DNA of 64,000 nt, from contig NZ_ABLD01000019.1 in assembly GCF_000172415.1 (NCBI RefSeq), positions 1 through 64,000 on the forward strand. Direction: 5' to 3'. Shown one piece after another: positions 9,609-18,257 of this stretch. The notes below the pieces were generated by a model. The model was given only the letters and a program-made list of their open reading frames with translations, ran no database searches and was not told the origin of the DNA. This DNA is from Paraburkholderia graminis C4D1M (GTDB lineage: Bacteria > Pseudomonadota > Gammaproteobacteria > Burkholderiales > Burkholderiaceae). The first letter of the stretch is position 1. Every line of letters starts with the position of its first letter. The translations under genes were made by a program, and so were the position numbers.

Positions 9609-10412
9609 TCAAGCCGCTTGCTGACGCGTACGGCTGTAACGCGAGAGGATCGGCACCATCTGTGCGTAAATCTTCGGATTGCCGGCGACGACTTCGCCGA
9701 CGTGCAGGAAGTCCGAGTCGCCGGTGTAGTTGCCCACCAGGCCGCCGGCTTCGGTGATCAGCAGGCTGCCCGCGGCGACGTCCCACGGGTTCAGGCCCTG
9801 CTCGAAGAAGCCGTCCATGCGGCCCGCGGCCACGTTTGCCAGATCGAGCGCGGCCGCGCCGGGACGGCGCAGGCCCGCGCAGGCTTGCGTCATTTCGGCG
9901 AACTGGCGGCCATATGCTTCGAGACCATCGGTTTCGCGGAACGGGAAGCCGGTGCCGATCAGGCCGTCCGCGAGACGATCGCGCCTTCCGACGCGAATGC
10001 GGCGGTCGTTCAGGAACGCGCCGCGGCCGCGCGAGGCGGTGAAGAGGTCATTGCGGGTCGGGTCGTACACGACGGCCTGCGTCACGATGCCCTTGTGGGC
10101 CAGCGCGATCGACACGCAGTAGTACGGAAAGCCGTGAATGAAATTGGTGGTGCCGTCGAGCGGATCGATGATCCACTGGTACTCGGACTCGTTGTCCGAC
10201 TTGCCGGATTCTTCGGCGAGGATAGCGTGATCGGGATAAGCGGTCTTCAGCGTGTCGATGATCGCGGCTTCGGACGCTTTGTCGATCTCCGTGACGAAAT
10301 CATTGTGCTGTTTCTTGCTGACCTGGACCAGATCGAGATCGAGCGACGCGCGGTTGATGATTTGGGCTGCGCGGCGCGCGGCCTTCACAGCGATGTTGAG
10401 CATGGGATGCAT
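9609..10412 (-). CDS. suhB: Inositol-1-monophosphatase family protein SuhB
   Basis: This 267-residue protein has the Li+-sensitive, Mg2+-dependent phosphatase motifs: LAEESG (E67/E68), DPLDGTTNF (D83, D86) and NPWDVAAG (about D214). In bacteria SuhB also associates with rRNA antitermination complexes, so its main role may be in transcription rather than inositol metabolism. The ATG at 10412 starts MHPMLNIAVKAARRAA; a further upstream frame lacks family similarity. It is divergent from trmJ, an arrangement I associate with Burkholderia genomes, across an unusually long repeat-containing gap. Confidence 0.93.
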   Translation of the reverse strand: MHPMLNIAVKAARRAAQIINRASLDLDLVQVSKKQHNDFVTEIDKASEAAIIDTLKTAYPDHAILAEESGKSDNESEYQWIIDPLDGTTNFIHGFPYYCVSIALAHKGIVTQAVVYDPTRNDLFTASRGRGAFLNDRRIRVGRRDRLADGLIGTGFPFRETDGLEAYGRQFAEMTQACAGLRRPGAAALDLANVAAGRMDGFFEQGLNPWDVAAGSLLITEAGGLVGNYTGDSDFLHVGEVVAGNPKIYAQMVPILSRYSRTRQQAA

Positions 10413-10878
10413 GGACGGATCCTTGTGCCGGGGCAGCACGGCTGCTTGCCGGTAAATAAGCGCGACGCGCGCGCTAATGGGCGCCCTCGATGAGGCGCGG
10501 AAACAGCACGGAACGCTCACGCGGTACAGGACCGGCGTGCATTCCGCCAACGGAGACGAATTGAATAAGAACGAGGCGCCGGGTTCTGGCTGATAGCTCT
10601 GCCTGACTGCGTGCACTGCTTTGAACTGGTGCGGTATGCAGATCGGCGTGGCGCAGGCCGGACGCGAATTCCGGTATTTTACCCGAGTCTGCCAGGCGCG
10701 GCAGGGTTCGGGTTGGGGAGGGCGCTCGTGGGCGTTCGTGGGCGCTTGCATGCGGATTTGAATGTGATGTTGAAGAGGCGCTCGGAGACGCGCTCGAGCC
10801 TCTTGCAACCCCACTTGCGCAACGGCTTGAGCCGCGGTTTCGCGCGCGCTTGAGCTGCTCGCGCACGGCCCCGCGCTT
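10413..10878. other. suhB-trmJ intergenic region, unique part
   Basis: No convincing gene is seen in this 466-bp stretch. It should hold the divergent suhB and trmJ promoters. G+C-rich words such as GGAGACGCGCTCGAGC (10784) already resemble the 69-bp repeats that follow at 10879. Confidence 0.5.
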
Positions 10879-11085
10879 GGAGACGCGCTTGAGCGGCTTG
10901 CAACCGCGCTTGCACATGCGCTCCCAGCCGTGCTCGTGCACGTGCTCGGAGACGCGCTCCAACTGCTTGCGGCGGCGCTCGCTCACGGGCACGCAGCCGC
11001 GCTTGCACACGCACTCGGCGACGCGTTCGAACTGCTTGCAACCGCGCTTGCCCACGCGCCGGCGCGCAGCCTTCCAGCCGCGCTT
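10879..11085 (+). repeat. Three 69-bp degenerate tandem repeats upstream of trmJ
   Basis: Units start at 10879, 10948 and 11017, each 69 bp and beginning GGAGACGCG or GGCGACGCG. The period is 23 codons. In the trmJ frame each unit reads as a 23-residue alanine/leucine-rich unit of the type LGDAxxxLATALAHA. A partial unit related to them follows. The frame is open from the repeats into trmJ, so the repeats could be translated as an N-terminal extension if an upstream start is used. Confidence 0.8.
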
Positions 11086-11190
11086 GACGACGCATTTGCA
11101 GCCTCGATCGCGCCCGCCCACACACACGCCGTTCGGCGGCTTCGCGCGTTGGCGCTACCATACGCGTTCTCCGACTCGCAGGCTTTCATC

Positions 11191-12066
11191 GTGGACCACA
11201 CCCACCATTCTTCCGATCCCGCCGTGGCGGACTTGCGCGGCGGCTTCACGTCGACGCGTTTCGTGCTCGTCGAGCCGAGCCATCCGGGCAACGTCGGGGC
11301 CGCGGCGCGCGCGCTGAAAACCATGGGTTTCTCGCGGCTCGTGCTCGTCTCGCCGCGCGTGCCTCATGTGCAGAGCGATCCGGAGGCGATAGCGATGGCA
11401 AGCGGCGCCGATGACGTGCTCGCCTCCGCGCACGTCGTGCCGACGCTTGCCGATGCGCTCTCCGGCGTGCACTGGTCGATCGCATTGACCGCGCGGCAGC
11501 GCGAGTACGGCCCGCCGCAATGGACGCCTCGCGCAGCCGCAAGCCTCGCACGCGACGAAGCGTTGCACGGCGAGATCGCGCTCGTGTTCGGCAACGAGCG
11601 CACGGGCTTGTCGAATGAAGACGTCGAACGATGCAGCGCGCTCGCGCACATTCCGGCGAATCCCGCCTACAGTTCCCTGAATCTCGCTCAGGCCGTGCAG
11701 GTCCTCGCGTATGAGTTGCGCATGATCTATCTGACGAGCGGTGCGGAGGTCAACGCATCGGCGAGCCGCGCGCCGCAAGCGTCGACTGGGTCGGCTGCAT
11801 CGGCTGCATCGACCGCAGCCGCTGCATCGGCCGAGCCTGCAGGTCCGCGTGCCGCGAGCGATGAAATCGAGAGCATGTTTACGCACCTGGAAAGCGCGCT
11901 CGTCGCACTCGAGTTTCTCGATCCGGCGAATCCGAAGAAGCTGATGTCGCGCTTGCGGCGGCTCTTCGCGCGTTCGGGTCTCGAGCGCGAGGAGGTCAAT
12001 ATCGTGCGCGGGATTGCGAAGCACATCCTGCTGAAAACCGGCCGCAAGGACGACAGCGCACGCTAA
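11191..12066 (+). CDS. trmJ: tRNA (Cm/Um32) methyltransferase TrmJ, SPOUT family
   Basis: This 291-residue protein has the SpoU/TrmJ signatures: RFVLVEPSHPGNVGAAAR near the N-terminus, VFGNERTGLSNEDVERC in the centre, and AYSSLNLAQAVQVLAYEL, which together form the trefoil-knot S-adenosylmethionine site. TrmJ 2'-O-methylates position 32 of the tRNA anticodon loop. A low-complexity Ala/Ser linker (about residues 190-215) precedes a helical C-terminal domain. I chose the GTG at 11191 because family similarity begins there; no nearby ATG fits. The frame stays open to about 10880 through the 69-bp repeats, so a longer form is conceivable. Confidence 0.85.
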   Translation: MDHTHHSSDPAVADLRGGFTSTRFVLVEPSHPGNVGAAARALKTMGFSRLVLVSPRVPHVQSDPEAIAMASGADDVLASAHVVPTLADALSGVHWSIALTARQREYGPPQWTPRAAASLARDEALHGEIALVFGNERTGLSNEDVERCSALAHIPANPAYSSLNLAQAVQVLAYELRMIYLTSGAEVNASASRAPQASTGSAASAASTAAAASAEPAGPRAASDEIESMFTHLESALVALEFLDPANPKKLMSRLRRLFARSGLEREEVNIVRGIAKHILLKTGRKDDSAR

Positions 12067-12088
12067 CGCGCGGCGCGGGCAATGAAGG

Positions 12089-12133
12089 GCCAATGAGCGA
12101 GCAATGAGCGGCCAATGAGCAAGCAATCAGCGG
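12089..12133 (+). repeat. 11-bp tandem repeat downstream of trmJ
   Basis: Four near-identical 11-bp units of the type GGCCAATGAGC / GAGCAATGAGC lie in tandem between trmJ and cysE. No role is evident. Confidence 0.7.
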
Positions 12134-12319
12134 CCGTGCTGGCGGCCACCGACTAGCACGACGACCTTTTGCGCTACATGGACTTGCGGCAGGTTTGCGC
12201 GAACCGTCCTACAATCCTCGAAACCTTCTAAGCAAAGCTGCCGATCTGCTATGCGGCAGCCGCGCACGCGCGCATGACGTTTCGCGCGCGGCTTTTCCCC
12301 ACATAACATAGTCCCTGCC

Positions 12320-13231
12320 ATGTTCACGAGACTTCGCGAAGACATTGCCACGATCCGCGAGCGCGATCCCGCCGCCCGCAGTGCCTGGGAAGTGCTCACG
12401 TGTTATCCGGGCTTGCACGCGCTGGTGCTGCACCGGTTCGCGCATGCGTGCTGGCGAGCGCGGCGCCGTTGGCTCGCGCGTTTCGTTTCGCAGATGGCGC
12501 GCTTCATGACGGGCATCGAGATTCATCCGGGCGCGACCGTTGGACGGCGAGTCTTCATCGATCACGGCATGGGCGTGGTGATCGGCGAGACCGCGCAGAT
12601 CGGCGACGATTGCACGATCTATCAGGGCGTCACGCTCGGCGGCACGTCGCTTACACGCGGCGCGAAACGGCATCCGACGCTGGAGCGCGGCGTGATCGTG
12701 GGCGCGGGCGCGAAGGTGCTCGGCGGGTTCACGATCGGCGCGGACGCGAAGATCGGCTCGAATGCGGTGGTGACGAAGCCTGTGCCCGCCGGCGGGACGG
12801 CGGTCGGCAATCCGGCGCGAATCATCGTGCCGGCGGCGGCTGCTGCTGTATCTGCCGTGGCGAAGGCTGCCGCTGTTGGCATGCCGGTCAATGGTCGCGC
12901 GGGTGTAGCTTCGCATGCCACGGCGAACGACGGCGCTTTGTCGAATGGCGTGACGCGCGATGACGAACACGCGAAAGTTGCAGCCAGGCGCAGCGATTTT
13001 TGCGCGTACGGCATCACGCCGAATGCAGACGATCCTGTGTCGCTCGCCATCCACGGGCTGATCGATCATGCCGCGACGCAAGCGAAGCGCATCGATGAAA
13101 TCGTCGTGGCGCTCGAGCATCTGGGTACGAGCCTGGAAGGCCTGCAAGGCGCCGATGCCGCGCTGCTCGATTTACGCCGTTTGTCCGCGGCGATCGCGGG
13201 CAAGGTGGAGGGGACGGTGGCCGCGCGTTGA
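12320..13231 (+). CDS. cysE: Serine O-acetyltransferase
   Basis: This 303-residue enzyme makes O-acetylserine from serine and acetyl-CoA, the committed step of cysteine synthesis. The left-handed beta-helix is clear from hexapeptide repeats in the stretch from IEIHPGATVGRRVFIDHGMG through VIVGAGAKVLGGFTIGADAK; the catalytic His/Asp pair lies in FIDHGMG and neighbouring loops. The first 160 or so residues match short-form CysE. The C-terminal 110 residues are an alanine/valine-rich linker followed by a helical tail, longer than in many homologues. Feedback inhibition by cysteine is known for the family; no cis-regulation is visible here. Confidence 0.93.
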   Translation: MFTRLREDIATIRERDPAARSAWEVLTCYPGLHALVLHRFAHACWRARRRWLARFVSQMARFMTGIEIHPGATVGRRVFIDHGMGVVIGETAQIGDDCTIYQGVTLGGTSLTRGAKRHPTLERGVIVGAGAKVLGGFTIGADAKIGSNAVVTKPVPAGGTAVGNPARIIVPAAAAAVSAVAKAAAVGMPVNGRAGVASHATANDGALSNGVTRDDEHAKVAARRSDFCAYGITPNADDPVSLAIHGLIDHAATQAKRIDEIVVALEHLGTSLEGLQGADAALLDLRRLSAAIAGKVEGTVAAR

Positions 13232-13263
13232 AGGCTCGAAGATGCGCGGGGCCGTGAGCGCGG

Positions 13264-13450
13264 CACCGCCTCTTCATGCCACCGTCGGCGGCACAGCACA
13301 TCATCATGCGGCCGGAGGCGGGGCGCAGCGTGGTCTCGCTGCTACGCGTAAGACACGACCTTTTCATGCCGCCGTGGCGGCGCATCGCCTCGTCACGCCG
13401 CGGGTGAAACACCACCTCATCACGCCGCGCAACGCACCACCTCTCACCAC
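13264..13450. repeat. Degenerate ~30-bp repeats between cysE and lpxH
   Basis: Variants of TCATGCCGCCGTGGCGGC recur at about 13274, 13304, 13364, 13393 and 13420, roughly 30 bp apart or multiples of it, in the gap between the convergent cysE and lpxH genes. The units have diverged. No gene is seen in this gap. Confidence 0.55.
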
Positions 13451-13455
13451 CGCTC

Positions 13456-14253
13456 TCAATCGAGCGGTAACGCCCGAATCCCTTCCGAATCGACGCGCAA
13501 ATAACCGCCGCGTCGCTCGCCATGATCGAGATCCCAGTCGGGCAGCACCCAGCGTATGCCGCCCGGCTCGCGATGACGCGCGGGGCGGTGCGTGTGCCCG
13601 TGAATCATCGTCGCCGCTTTCGACCACTTGAACAATGCGGCGACGCCTTTGGGCGTCACGTCGTATTTGAGTGAAACGGGACGCATGCGGCCGCCCTCGC
13701 TCTTCGCCCGCATGTTTTCCGCGAGCGCCTGACGCCACGAAAAGGGCGACGCGAGAAACAGCATCTGCGCAAGGCGGTTGCGCGCGAATCCGCGAAACAG
13801 TTGATAACCGCGGTCCGCGGTGCACAGACGGTCGCCATGCGCGACCGCAATGCGCGTGCCGAATGCGGTGATCACGAACGGGTCGGGCAGCCAGATCGCG
13901 CCGGCCGCTTTCATGAAACGCTTGCCGAGCAGAAAGTCGCGATTGCCGTGCATGATGTAGAGCGCAATGCCGCGCTCGGTCAGCGTGTGCAACAGCGCGG
14001 CCATCCGCGCGACGAACGGCTCGGCGAGCATGTCGTCGCCGATCCAGTACTCGAACAGATCGCCGAGAATAAAGACCGAGTCGGCCTGGTCGGCGTTGAC
14101 GCGAATGAAGTGTTCGAACGCGGCGACCGTGCGCGGGATCGCCTCGCTCAAATGAATGTCGGAGAGGAACAAAAACGGGCGTGCGGCGTGCGGGCGTTTG
14201 CCCTCGCCAGGCACGCCCGCGGCGACGCTTCGCAGCGGCTTTTCTTGCAGCAT
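13456..14253 (-). CDS. lpxH: UDP-2,3-diacylglucosamine diphosphatase LpxH
   Basis: This 265-residue calcineurin-like phosphoesterase cleaves UDP-2,3-diacylglucosamine to lipid X in lipid A synthesis, as a peripheral inner-membrane enzyme. Metal-binding motifs are intact: SDIH (31-34), GDLFEYWIGDD, GNRDFLLG, and the C-terminal HGHTHRP. The length is normal apart from a 25-residue N-terminal extension (MLQEKPLRSVAAGVPGEGK) before the first beta strand. It lies 46 bp downstream of ppiB on the same strand and may be co-transcribed with it. Confidence 0.93.
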   Translation of the reverse strand: MLQEKPLRSVAAGVPGEGKRPHAARPFLFLSDIHLSEAIPRTVAAFEHFIRVNADQADSVFILGDLFEYWIGDDMLAEPFVARMAALLHTLTERGIALYIMHGNRDFLLGKRFMKAAGAIWLPDPFVITAFGTRIAVAHGDRLCTADRGYQLFRGFARNRLAQMLFLASPFSWRQALAENMRAKSEGGRMRPVSLKYDVTPKGVAALFKWSKAATMIHGHTHRPARHREPGGIRWVLPDWDLDHGERRGGYLRVDSEGIRALPLD

Positions 14254-14299
14254 TGAAGGTGCCTGTATCGCAGTTTTTCTAGTTAAGGCGCGTCCGCAA

Positions 14300-14794
14300 T
14301 CAGTCGACGACCACGGCTTTTTCGATCACGACGTCGTCGACCGGCACGTCCTGATGAAAGCCCTTCGAGCCCGTCTTGACCTTCTTGATCTTCTCGACGA
14401 TGTCCATGCCTTCGACCACCTTGCCGAACACCGCATAGCCCCAGCCTTGCGGCGTCGGCGACGAGTGGTTCAGGAAGTCGTTGTCGTTCACGTTGATGAA
14501 GAATTGCGCGGTCGCCGAATGCGGGTCGTTCGTGCGAGCCATCGCGATCGAGCCGTTCACGTTCTTCAGACCGTTGTTCGCTTCGTTGTTGATCGGCTCG
14601 GCCGTCGGCTTCTGCTTCATGCCGGGTTCGAAGCCGCCGCCCTGAATCATGAAGCCGTCGATCACGCGGTGAAACACCGTGTTGTCGTAGTGGCCGGCCT
14701 TCACGTAGTTGAGGAAGTTCTCAACCGACTTCGGCGCTTTCTCGGCGTCCAGTTCCAGTTTGATGACGCCGTGGTTCGTATGCAGTTCAACCAT
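14300..14794 (-). CDS. ppiB: Cytoplasmic cyclophilin peptidyl-prolyl isomerase B
   Basis: This 164-residue cyclophilin has no signal peptide and shows the conserved core FHRVIDGFMIQGGGF, AQFFINVNDNDFLN and WGYAVFGKVVEGMD. It catalyses cis-trans isomerisation of X-Pro bonds in the cytoplasm. It is followed by lpxH and preceded by a second, exported cyclophilin on the same strand 171 bp upstream, an order I regard as normal for Burkholderia. Confidence 0.95.
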   Translation of the reverse strand: MVELHTNHGVIKLELDAEKAPKSVENFLNYVKAGHYDNTVFHRVIDGFMIQGGGFEPGMKQKPTAEPINNEANNGLKNVNGSIAMARTNDPHSATAQFFINVNDNDFLNHSSPTPQGWGYAVFGKVVEGMDIVEKIKKVKTGSKGFHQDVPVDDVVIEKAVVVD

Positions 14795-14965
14795 GATGGA
14801 ATCCTTTGATGAACGGGGTGGGTGGAAAAGACGCGGCGAGCCGTCGTGCGCTGTGCAATCTGTGCGCGTCGATGCGTTTGACGGCGGGCCGCGCGGGGCG
14901 TGAGTTCGACGCTTCTACGCGTGCGTGATGTTCAGTGTTGTTCCGTGTTGCTCTGGGTTGTTCCG

Positions 14966-15550
14966 TTACTTGCCGCCGACCACGGTAGCCGATTCGATCA
15001 CGATCGGCTTTTGCGGCACGTCGCCCATCGGACCGCGCGTGGTGGTCGGCGCGGCTTCGATCTTCTTCACGACGTCCATGCCGCTCGTCACCTTGCCGAA
15101 CACCGCGTAGCCGTTACCGTCCGGATTCGGATAGTCGAGGCCCGCGTTGTCCACCGTGTTGATGAAGAACTGTGCGGTCGCGGAGTTCGGGTCGCTGGTG
15201 CGCGCCATCGCGAGCGTGCCCATCGTGTTCTTCAGACCGTTACGGCTTTCGAGCGGAATCGGCGCGCGCGTGGGCTTCTCCGCGAAGCTCTGCGTGTAGC
15301 CGCCGCCCTGGATCATGAAGCCGCGAATCACGCGATGAAAAATCGTGCCGCTGTACTGGCCGGACTTCACATAGTCGAGAAAGTTGGCGACCGTTTTGGG
15401 CGCTTTCTCAGGATACAACTCGACGCGAATATCGCCTTCCGACGTCTTGAGGAGGACGGACGGATGCGCGGCTTGCGAACCGGACTGGGCGAACGCGGGT
15501 GCGTTCGCGATCAGGGCGGCGCTGCCGAGCGCCAACATCAACCATTTCAT
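14966..15550 (-). CDS. ppiA: Periplasmic cyclophilin peptidyl-prolyl isomerase A
   Basis: This 194-residue cyclophilin carries a clear signal peptide, MKWLMLALGSAALIANAPAF ending AQS, so it acts in the periplasm. The catalytic core IFHRVIRGFMIQGGGY and AQFFINTVDN is intact. It is a paralogue of the adjacent cytoplasmic ppiB; the pair probably arose by tandem duplication. The upstream TPR gene ends 46 bp before its start on the same strand, so the three may form one transcript. Confidence 0.93.
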   Translation of the reverse strand: MKWLMLALGSAALIANAPAFAQSGSQAAHPSVLLKTSEGDIRVELYPEKAPKTVANFLDYVKSGQYSGTIFHRVIRGFMIQGGGYTQSFAEKPTRAPIPLESRNGLKNTMGTLAMARTSDPNSATAQFFINTVDNAGLDYPNPDGNGYAVFGKVTSGMDVVKKIEAAPTTTRGPMGDVPQKPIVIESATVVGGK

Positions 15551-15595
15551 GAAAATCCTCAGGGTTGGACAAAACGTATGACCGCGACGGCGGCC

Positions 15596-16468
15596 TTATT
15601 GCGAGGGTGCCATGTAAGGCGGCATGGCGAGCGAGCCGTTGGGCCCGCCGTACTGGAAGCTCGGCGTTTGCGTCATGTTCGCGGTGGAGCCGGGCGTGTA
15701 TTCCTGCGGCGCGGCCGCGGCCCGTTTCGGCGCTTTCGCGGTCTTCGGCGGCGATACGATTTTCTGGATGTCGGCGATGCGCTGCGTGGTCGTGGCGTTC
15801 GCCTTGCCGAGGCTTTGCGCGCGGCGATACGCTTCGTTGGCCATGCGCAGATAGAGGTCGCCCAGGTTCTCGTAAGCGAGACCGTAACCGGGGTTGACCT
15901 TGGTCGCGGTTTCGAGCGCCGCGCGTGCTTCCGCGTAGCGGCCGTGCTTGGCGTAGAGCGCGGCGAGGTTGTTGTACGGCTCGGGCAACTCCGGATACAA
16001 CTGCGTGAGTTCGGTGAACGCGGTGATCGCTTCGTCGTCGCGGTTCAGATGCGCGAGCACCGTGGCGCGCTTGAACTTCGCCTGCGCGTCACGCGGATTC
16101 GACGCGATGCGCGCATCGAGTTGCGTCAGCGAGGCTTGCCAGTCCTTTTGCGCGATGGACGCGTCGATCTCCGGCGTGTTGTCGCGCACGGCAGGCCCTT
16201 GCGGCATGGTAGGCGTTTTCTGCGCGAAGGCGGCGGCGCCCGGCAGCATGCCGAGCGCGACGGCCACGGCGACGCGCAGCGTGACGGCGCGCGCGAACTT
16301 GCCGCCAGCGCCGTGCACTGAGCCACGCACCGAAGTGCCAACAGAGGCGCGGACAGGGGCGCGAACAAGGCCGCCAACAGAGGCGCGAACAAGGGTGCCG
16401 GCAAGGCCGCCAAACGCCGTCGCGGCGAGGGTCGCAGCGCTGCGCGCGCGGCCGCTGGAAGGTTTCAT
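15596..16468 (-). CDS. Exported tetratricopeptide-repeat protein
   Basis: This 290-residue protein has TPR motifs from about residue 100 to 230 (for example ALYAKHGRYAEARAALETAT and GLAYENLGDLYLRMANEAYR). A hydrophobic segment, VAVAVALGMLPGAAAFAQ near residue 70, looks like a signal sequence core, but it is preceded by about 60 residues that include a Val/Arg/Ala repeat encoded by a 36-bp tandem duplication. The true start may therefore lie further in. The C-terminus is proline-rich. TPR proteins usually bind partners; none can be named. It is the first gene of a probable TPR-ppiA-ppiB-lpxH transcript. Confidence 0.7.
   Translation of the reverse strand: MKPSSGRARSAATLAATAFGGLAGTLVRASVGGLVRAPVRASVGTSVRGSVHGAGGKFARAVTLRVAVAVALGMLPGAAAFAQKTPTMPQGPAVRDNTPEIDASIAQKDWQASLTQLDARIASNPRDAQAKFKRATVLAHLNRDDEAITAFTELTQLYPELPEPYNNLAALYAKHGRYAEARAALETATKVNPGYGLAYENLGDLYLRMANEAYRRAQSLGKANATTTQRIADIQKIVSPPKTAKAPKRAAAAPQEYTPGSTANMTQTPSFQYGGPNGSLAMPPYMAPSQ
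16340..16411 (-). repeat. 36-bp tandem duplication in the TPR gene N-terminus
   Basis: Two 36-bp units, 16340-16375 and 16376-16411, both begin AACAGAGGCGCG on the plus strand and end AAGGCCGCC. The period is 12 codons, so the reading frame is kept. They encode a Val-Arg-Ala-rich repeat ahead of the signal-like hydrophobic core. Confidence 0.8.
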
Positions 16469-16813
16469 AGGCTCGGGTCTGGGTGTTATACTCCGAGCCA
16501 TTCTAACAAAAGGTCTGCGCGTTCCGTCGAACCGCCGGCTGTCTTTTCGCCACTCGTGGTCGTCTCCGCCTTGATAGCAGTCTGACCGCCGCACCAGGTG
16601 CACCGGTTTGCTGCTGTGCGTGTTTCAACAGTCGCCGCTGTGCGTGTTTCACGTCGGGCAATAGTCTGGTCATCAAGAAGTCTGATCAGAGCCCGTCCGA
16701 ACAGGTAACAGGCAATAGGCAACAGTCGGCAACAATTCGTCCCCGCCGTCGTGTTCGGGGGCGGCACGCACGAAACACATTGCGGATTTCTTTCGGCCCA
16801 CGCACCGTTCTCT
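16469..16813. other. Divergent TPR / cysS intergenic region
   Basis: No gene is seen in these 345 bp. The segment GCTGTGCGTGTTTCA occurs twice 24 bp apart near 16615-16652, and short GGCAATAGGCAACAG-type repeats lie near 16708-16730. Promoters for both flanking genes should be here but none is obvious. Confidence 0.5.
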
Positions 16814-18210
16814 ATGGAATCACTGCGCATCTACAACACGCTCGCGCGTGACAAGCAAACTTTCGTGCCCCTGCAAGCAGGCGTCGTGCGGATGTACGTC
16901 TGCGGGATGACCGTGTACGACTATTGTCACGTCGGTCATGCGCGTGTCATGGTCGTGTTCGACATCGTGCAGCGGTGGCTGCGCACGCTCGGCTACCAGG
17001 TCACGTACGTGCGCAACATCACGGACATCGACGACAAGATCATTCGTCGCGCCGTCGAAAACGGCGAGACGATCAAGTCGCTGACCGATCGCTTCATCAA
17101 TGCGTTGCATGAAGATGCGGACGCGCTCGGCATCGCGCGTCCCGACATCGAGCCGCGCGCCACCGACTTCATTCCGCAGATGCTCGGCATGATCGAGACG
17201 CTCGAGGCGAACGGCTACGCGTATCAGGCGAGCGACGGCGACGTGAACTACGCGGTGCGCAAGTTCGCGGGCTACGGCAAGCTCTCCGGCAAGTCGCTCG
17301 AGGATCTGCGTGCGGGCGAGCGCGTCGCCGCGAACGACGCGAAAGAAGATCCGCTCGACTTCGTGTTGTGGAAGCAGTCGAAAGAGGGCGAACCCGCGGA
17401 CACGGGCTGGGACTCGAAGTATGGCCGCGGCCGTCCTGGTTGGCATATCGAATGCTCGGCTATGGGGTGCGCGCTGCTCGGCGAACGTTTCGACATTCAT
17501 GGCGGCGGACAGGACCTGCAGTTCCGCACCACGAAAACGAAATCGCGCAAAGTGAAGCTGCGACCGGTCAAACGTTCGTGAATTACTGGATGCACAACGG
17601 CTACGTACAGATCGACAATGAGAAGATGTCGAAGTCGTTGAATAATTTCTTTACGATTCGCGAGGTATTGGCGCAGTACGATGCCGAGGTCGTGCGTTTT
17701 TTCATCGCACGCGCGCACTATCGTTCGCCGCTGAACTACAGCGACGTGCATATCGACGACGCCCGCAACGCCCTCGGCCGCCTTTACACGGCGCTGAAAG
17801 ACGTGACGCCGGACGGCGCCGCGCTCGACTGGAACGAAGCGCATGCGCAGCGTTTCCAGGCAGCCATGAACGACGACTTCAACACGCCGGTTGCGGTGTC
17901 GGTGTTGTTCGAGCTGGCAACTGAAGTGAACCGCACGCGCGACCCCGCGCTGGCCCGTCAACTGCGCTCGCTCGGCGCGGTGCTCGGGCTGCTCGGGCGC
18001 GAGCCGCGTGCATACCTGCAGCAGGCAGCGGGCGCCGCGGTAGAAGGCGCGCTGGAACCCGCCGCGATCGAAGCGAAGATCGCCGAGCGCGTGGCCGCCA
18101 AGCAGGCGAAGGACTATGCAGCAGCAGACCGGATCCGGGCGGAATTGCTCGAGGCCGGCGTTGCACTTGAAGACAAACCCGGCGGGCTAACCGAGTGGCG
18201 GCGCGTGTGA
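16814..18210 (+). CDS. cysS: Cysteinyl-tRNA synthetase, with a one-base frameshift
   Basis: The two parts together encode a normal 465-residue class I synthetase. The first frame has the zinc cysteine in MYVCGMTVYD (C30), the HIGH-type motif HVGHAR (39-44) and ECSAMG; it stays in register to F237 in GGGQDLQF. The second frame resumes with PHHENEIAQSEAATG, then KMSKS and the C-terminal domain ending TEWRRV. The break is the loss of one C in TTCCCG at about 17522-17525, exactly between the two zinc-ligand segments. As read, translation would stop at 17579-17581 without KMSKS. cysS is essential and usually single copy, so a sequence error or a second cysS elsewhere is likelier than a dead gene. 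Confidence 0.93.
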
Positions 18211-18257
18211 GCGCACCTCGTACTTCCCTCTGAACGACTCGCCAGGCAGGAGGCAGG

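Noticed and set aside
10474..11161. Arginine-rich minus-strand reading frames opposite the trmJ repeats
   Set aside because: They are the complement of the G+C-rich repeats, lack similarity and good starts, and are best explained as shadows.
12184..12215. TTGCGG/TACAAT promoter before cysE
   Set aside because: The spacing is 20 bp and the -35 match is weak; not reported as a feature.
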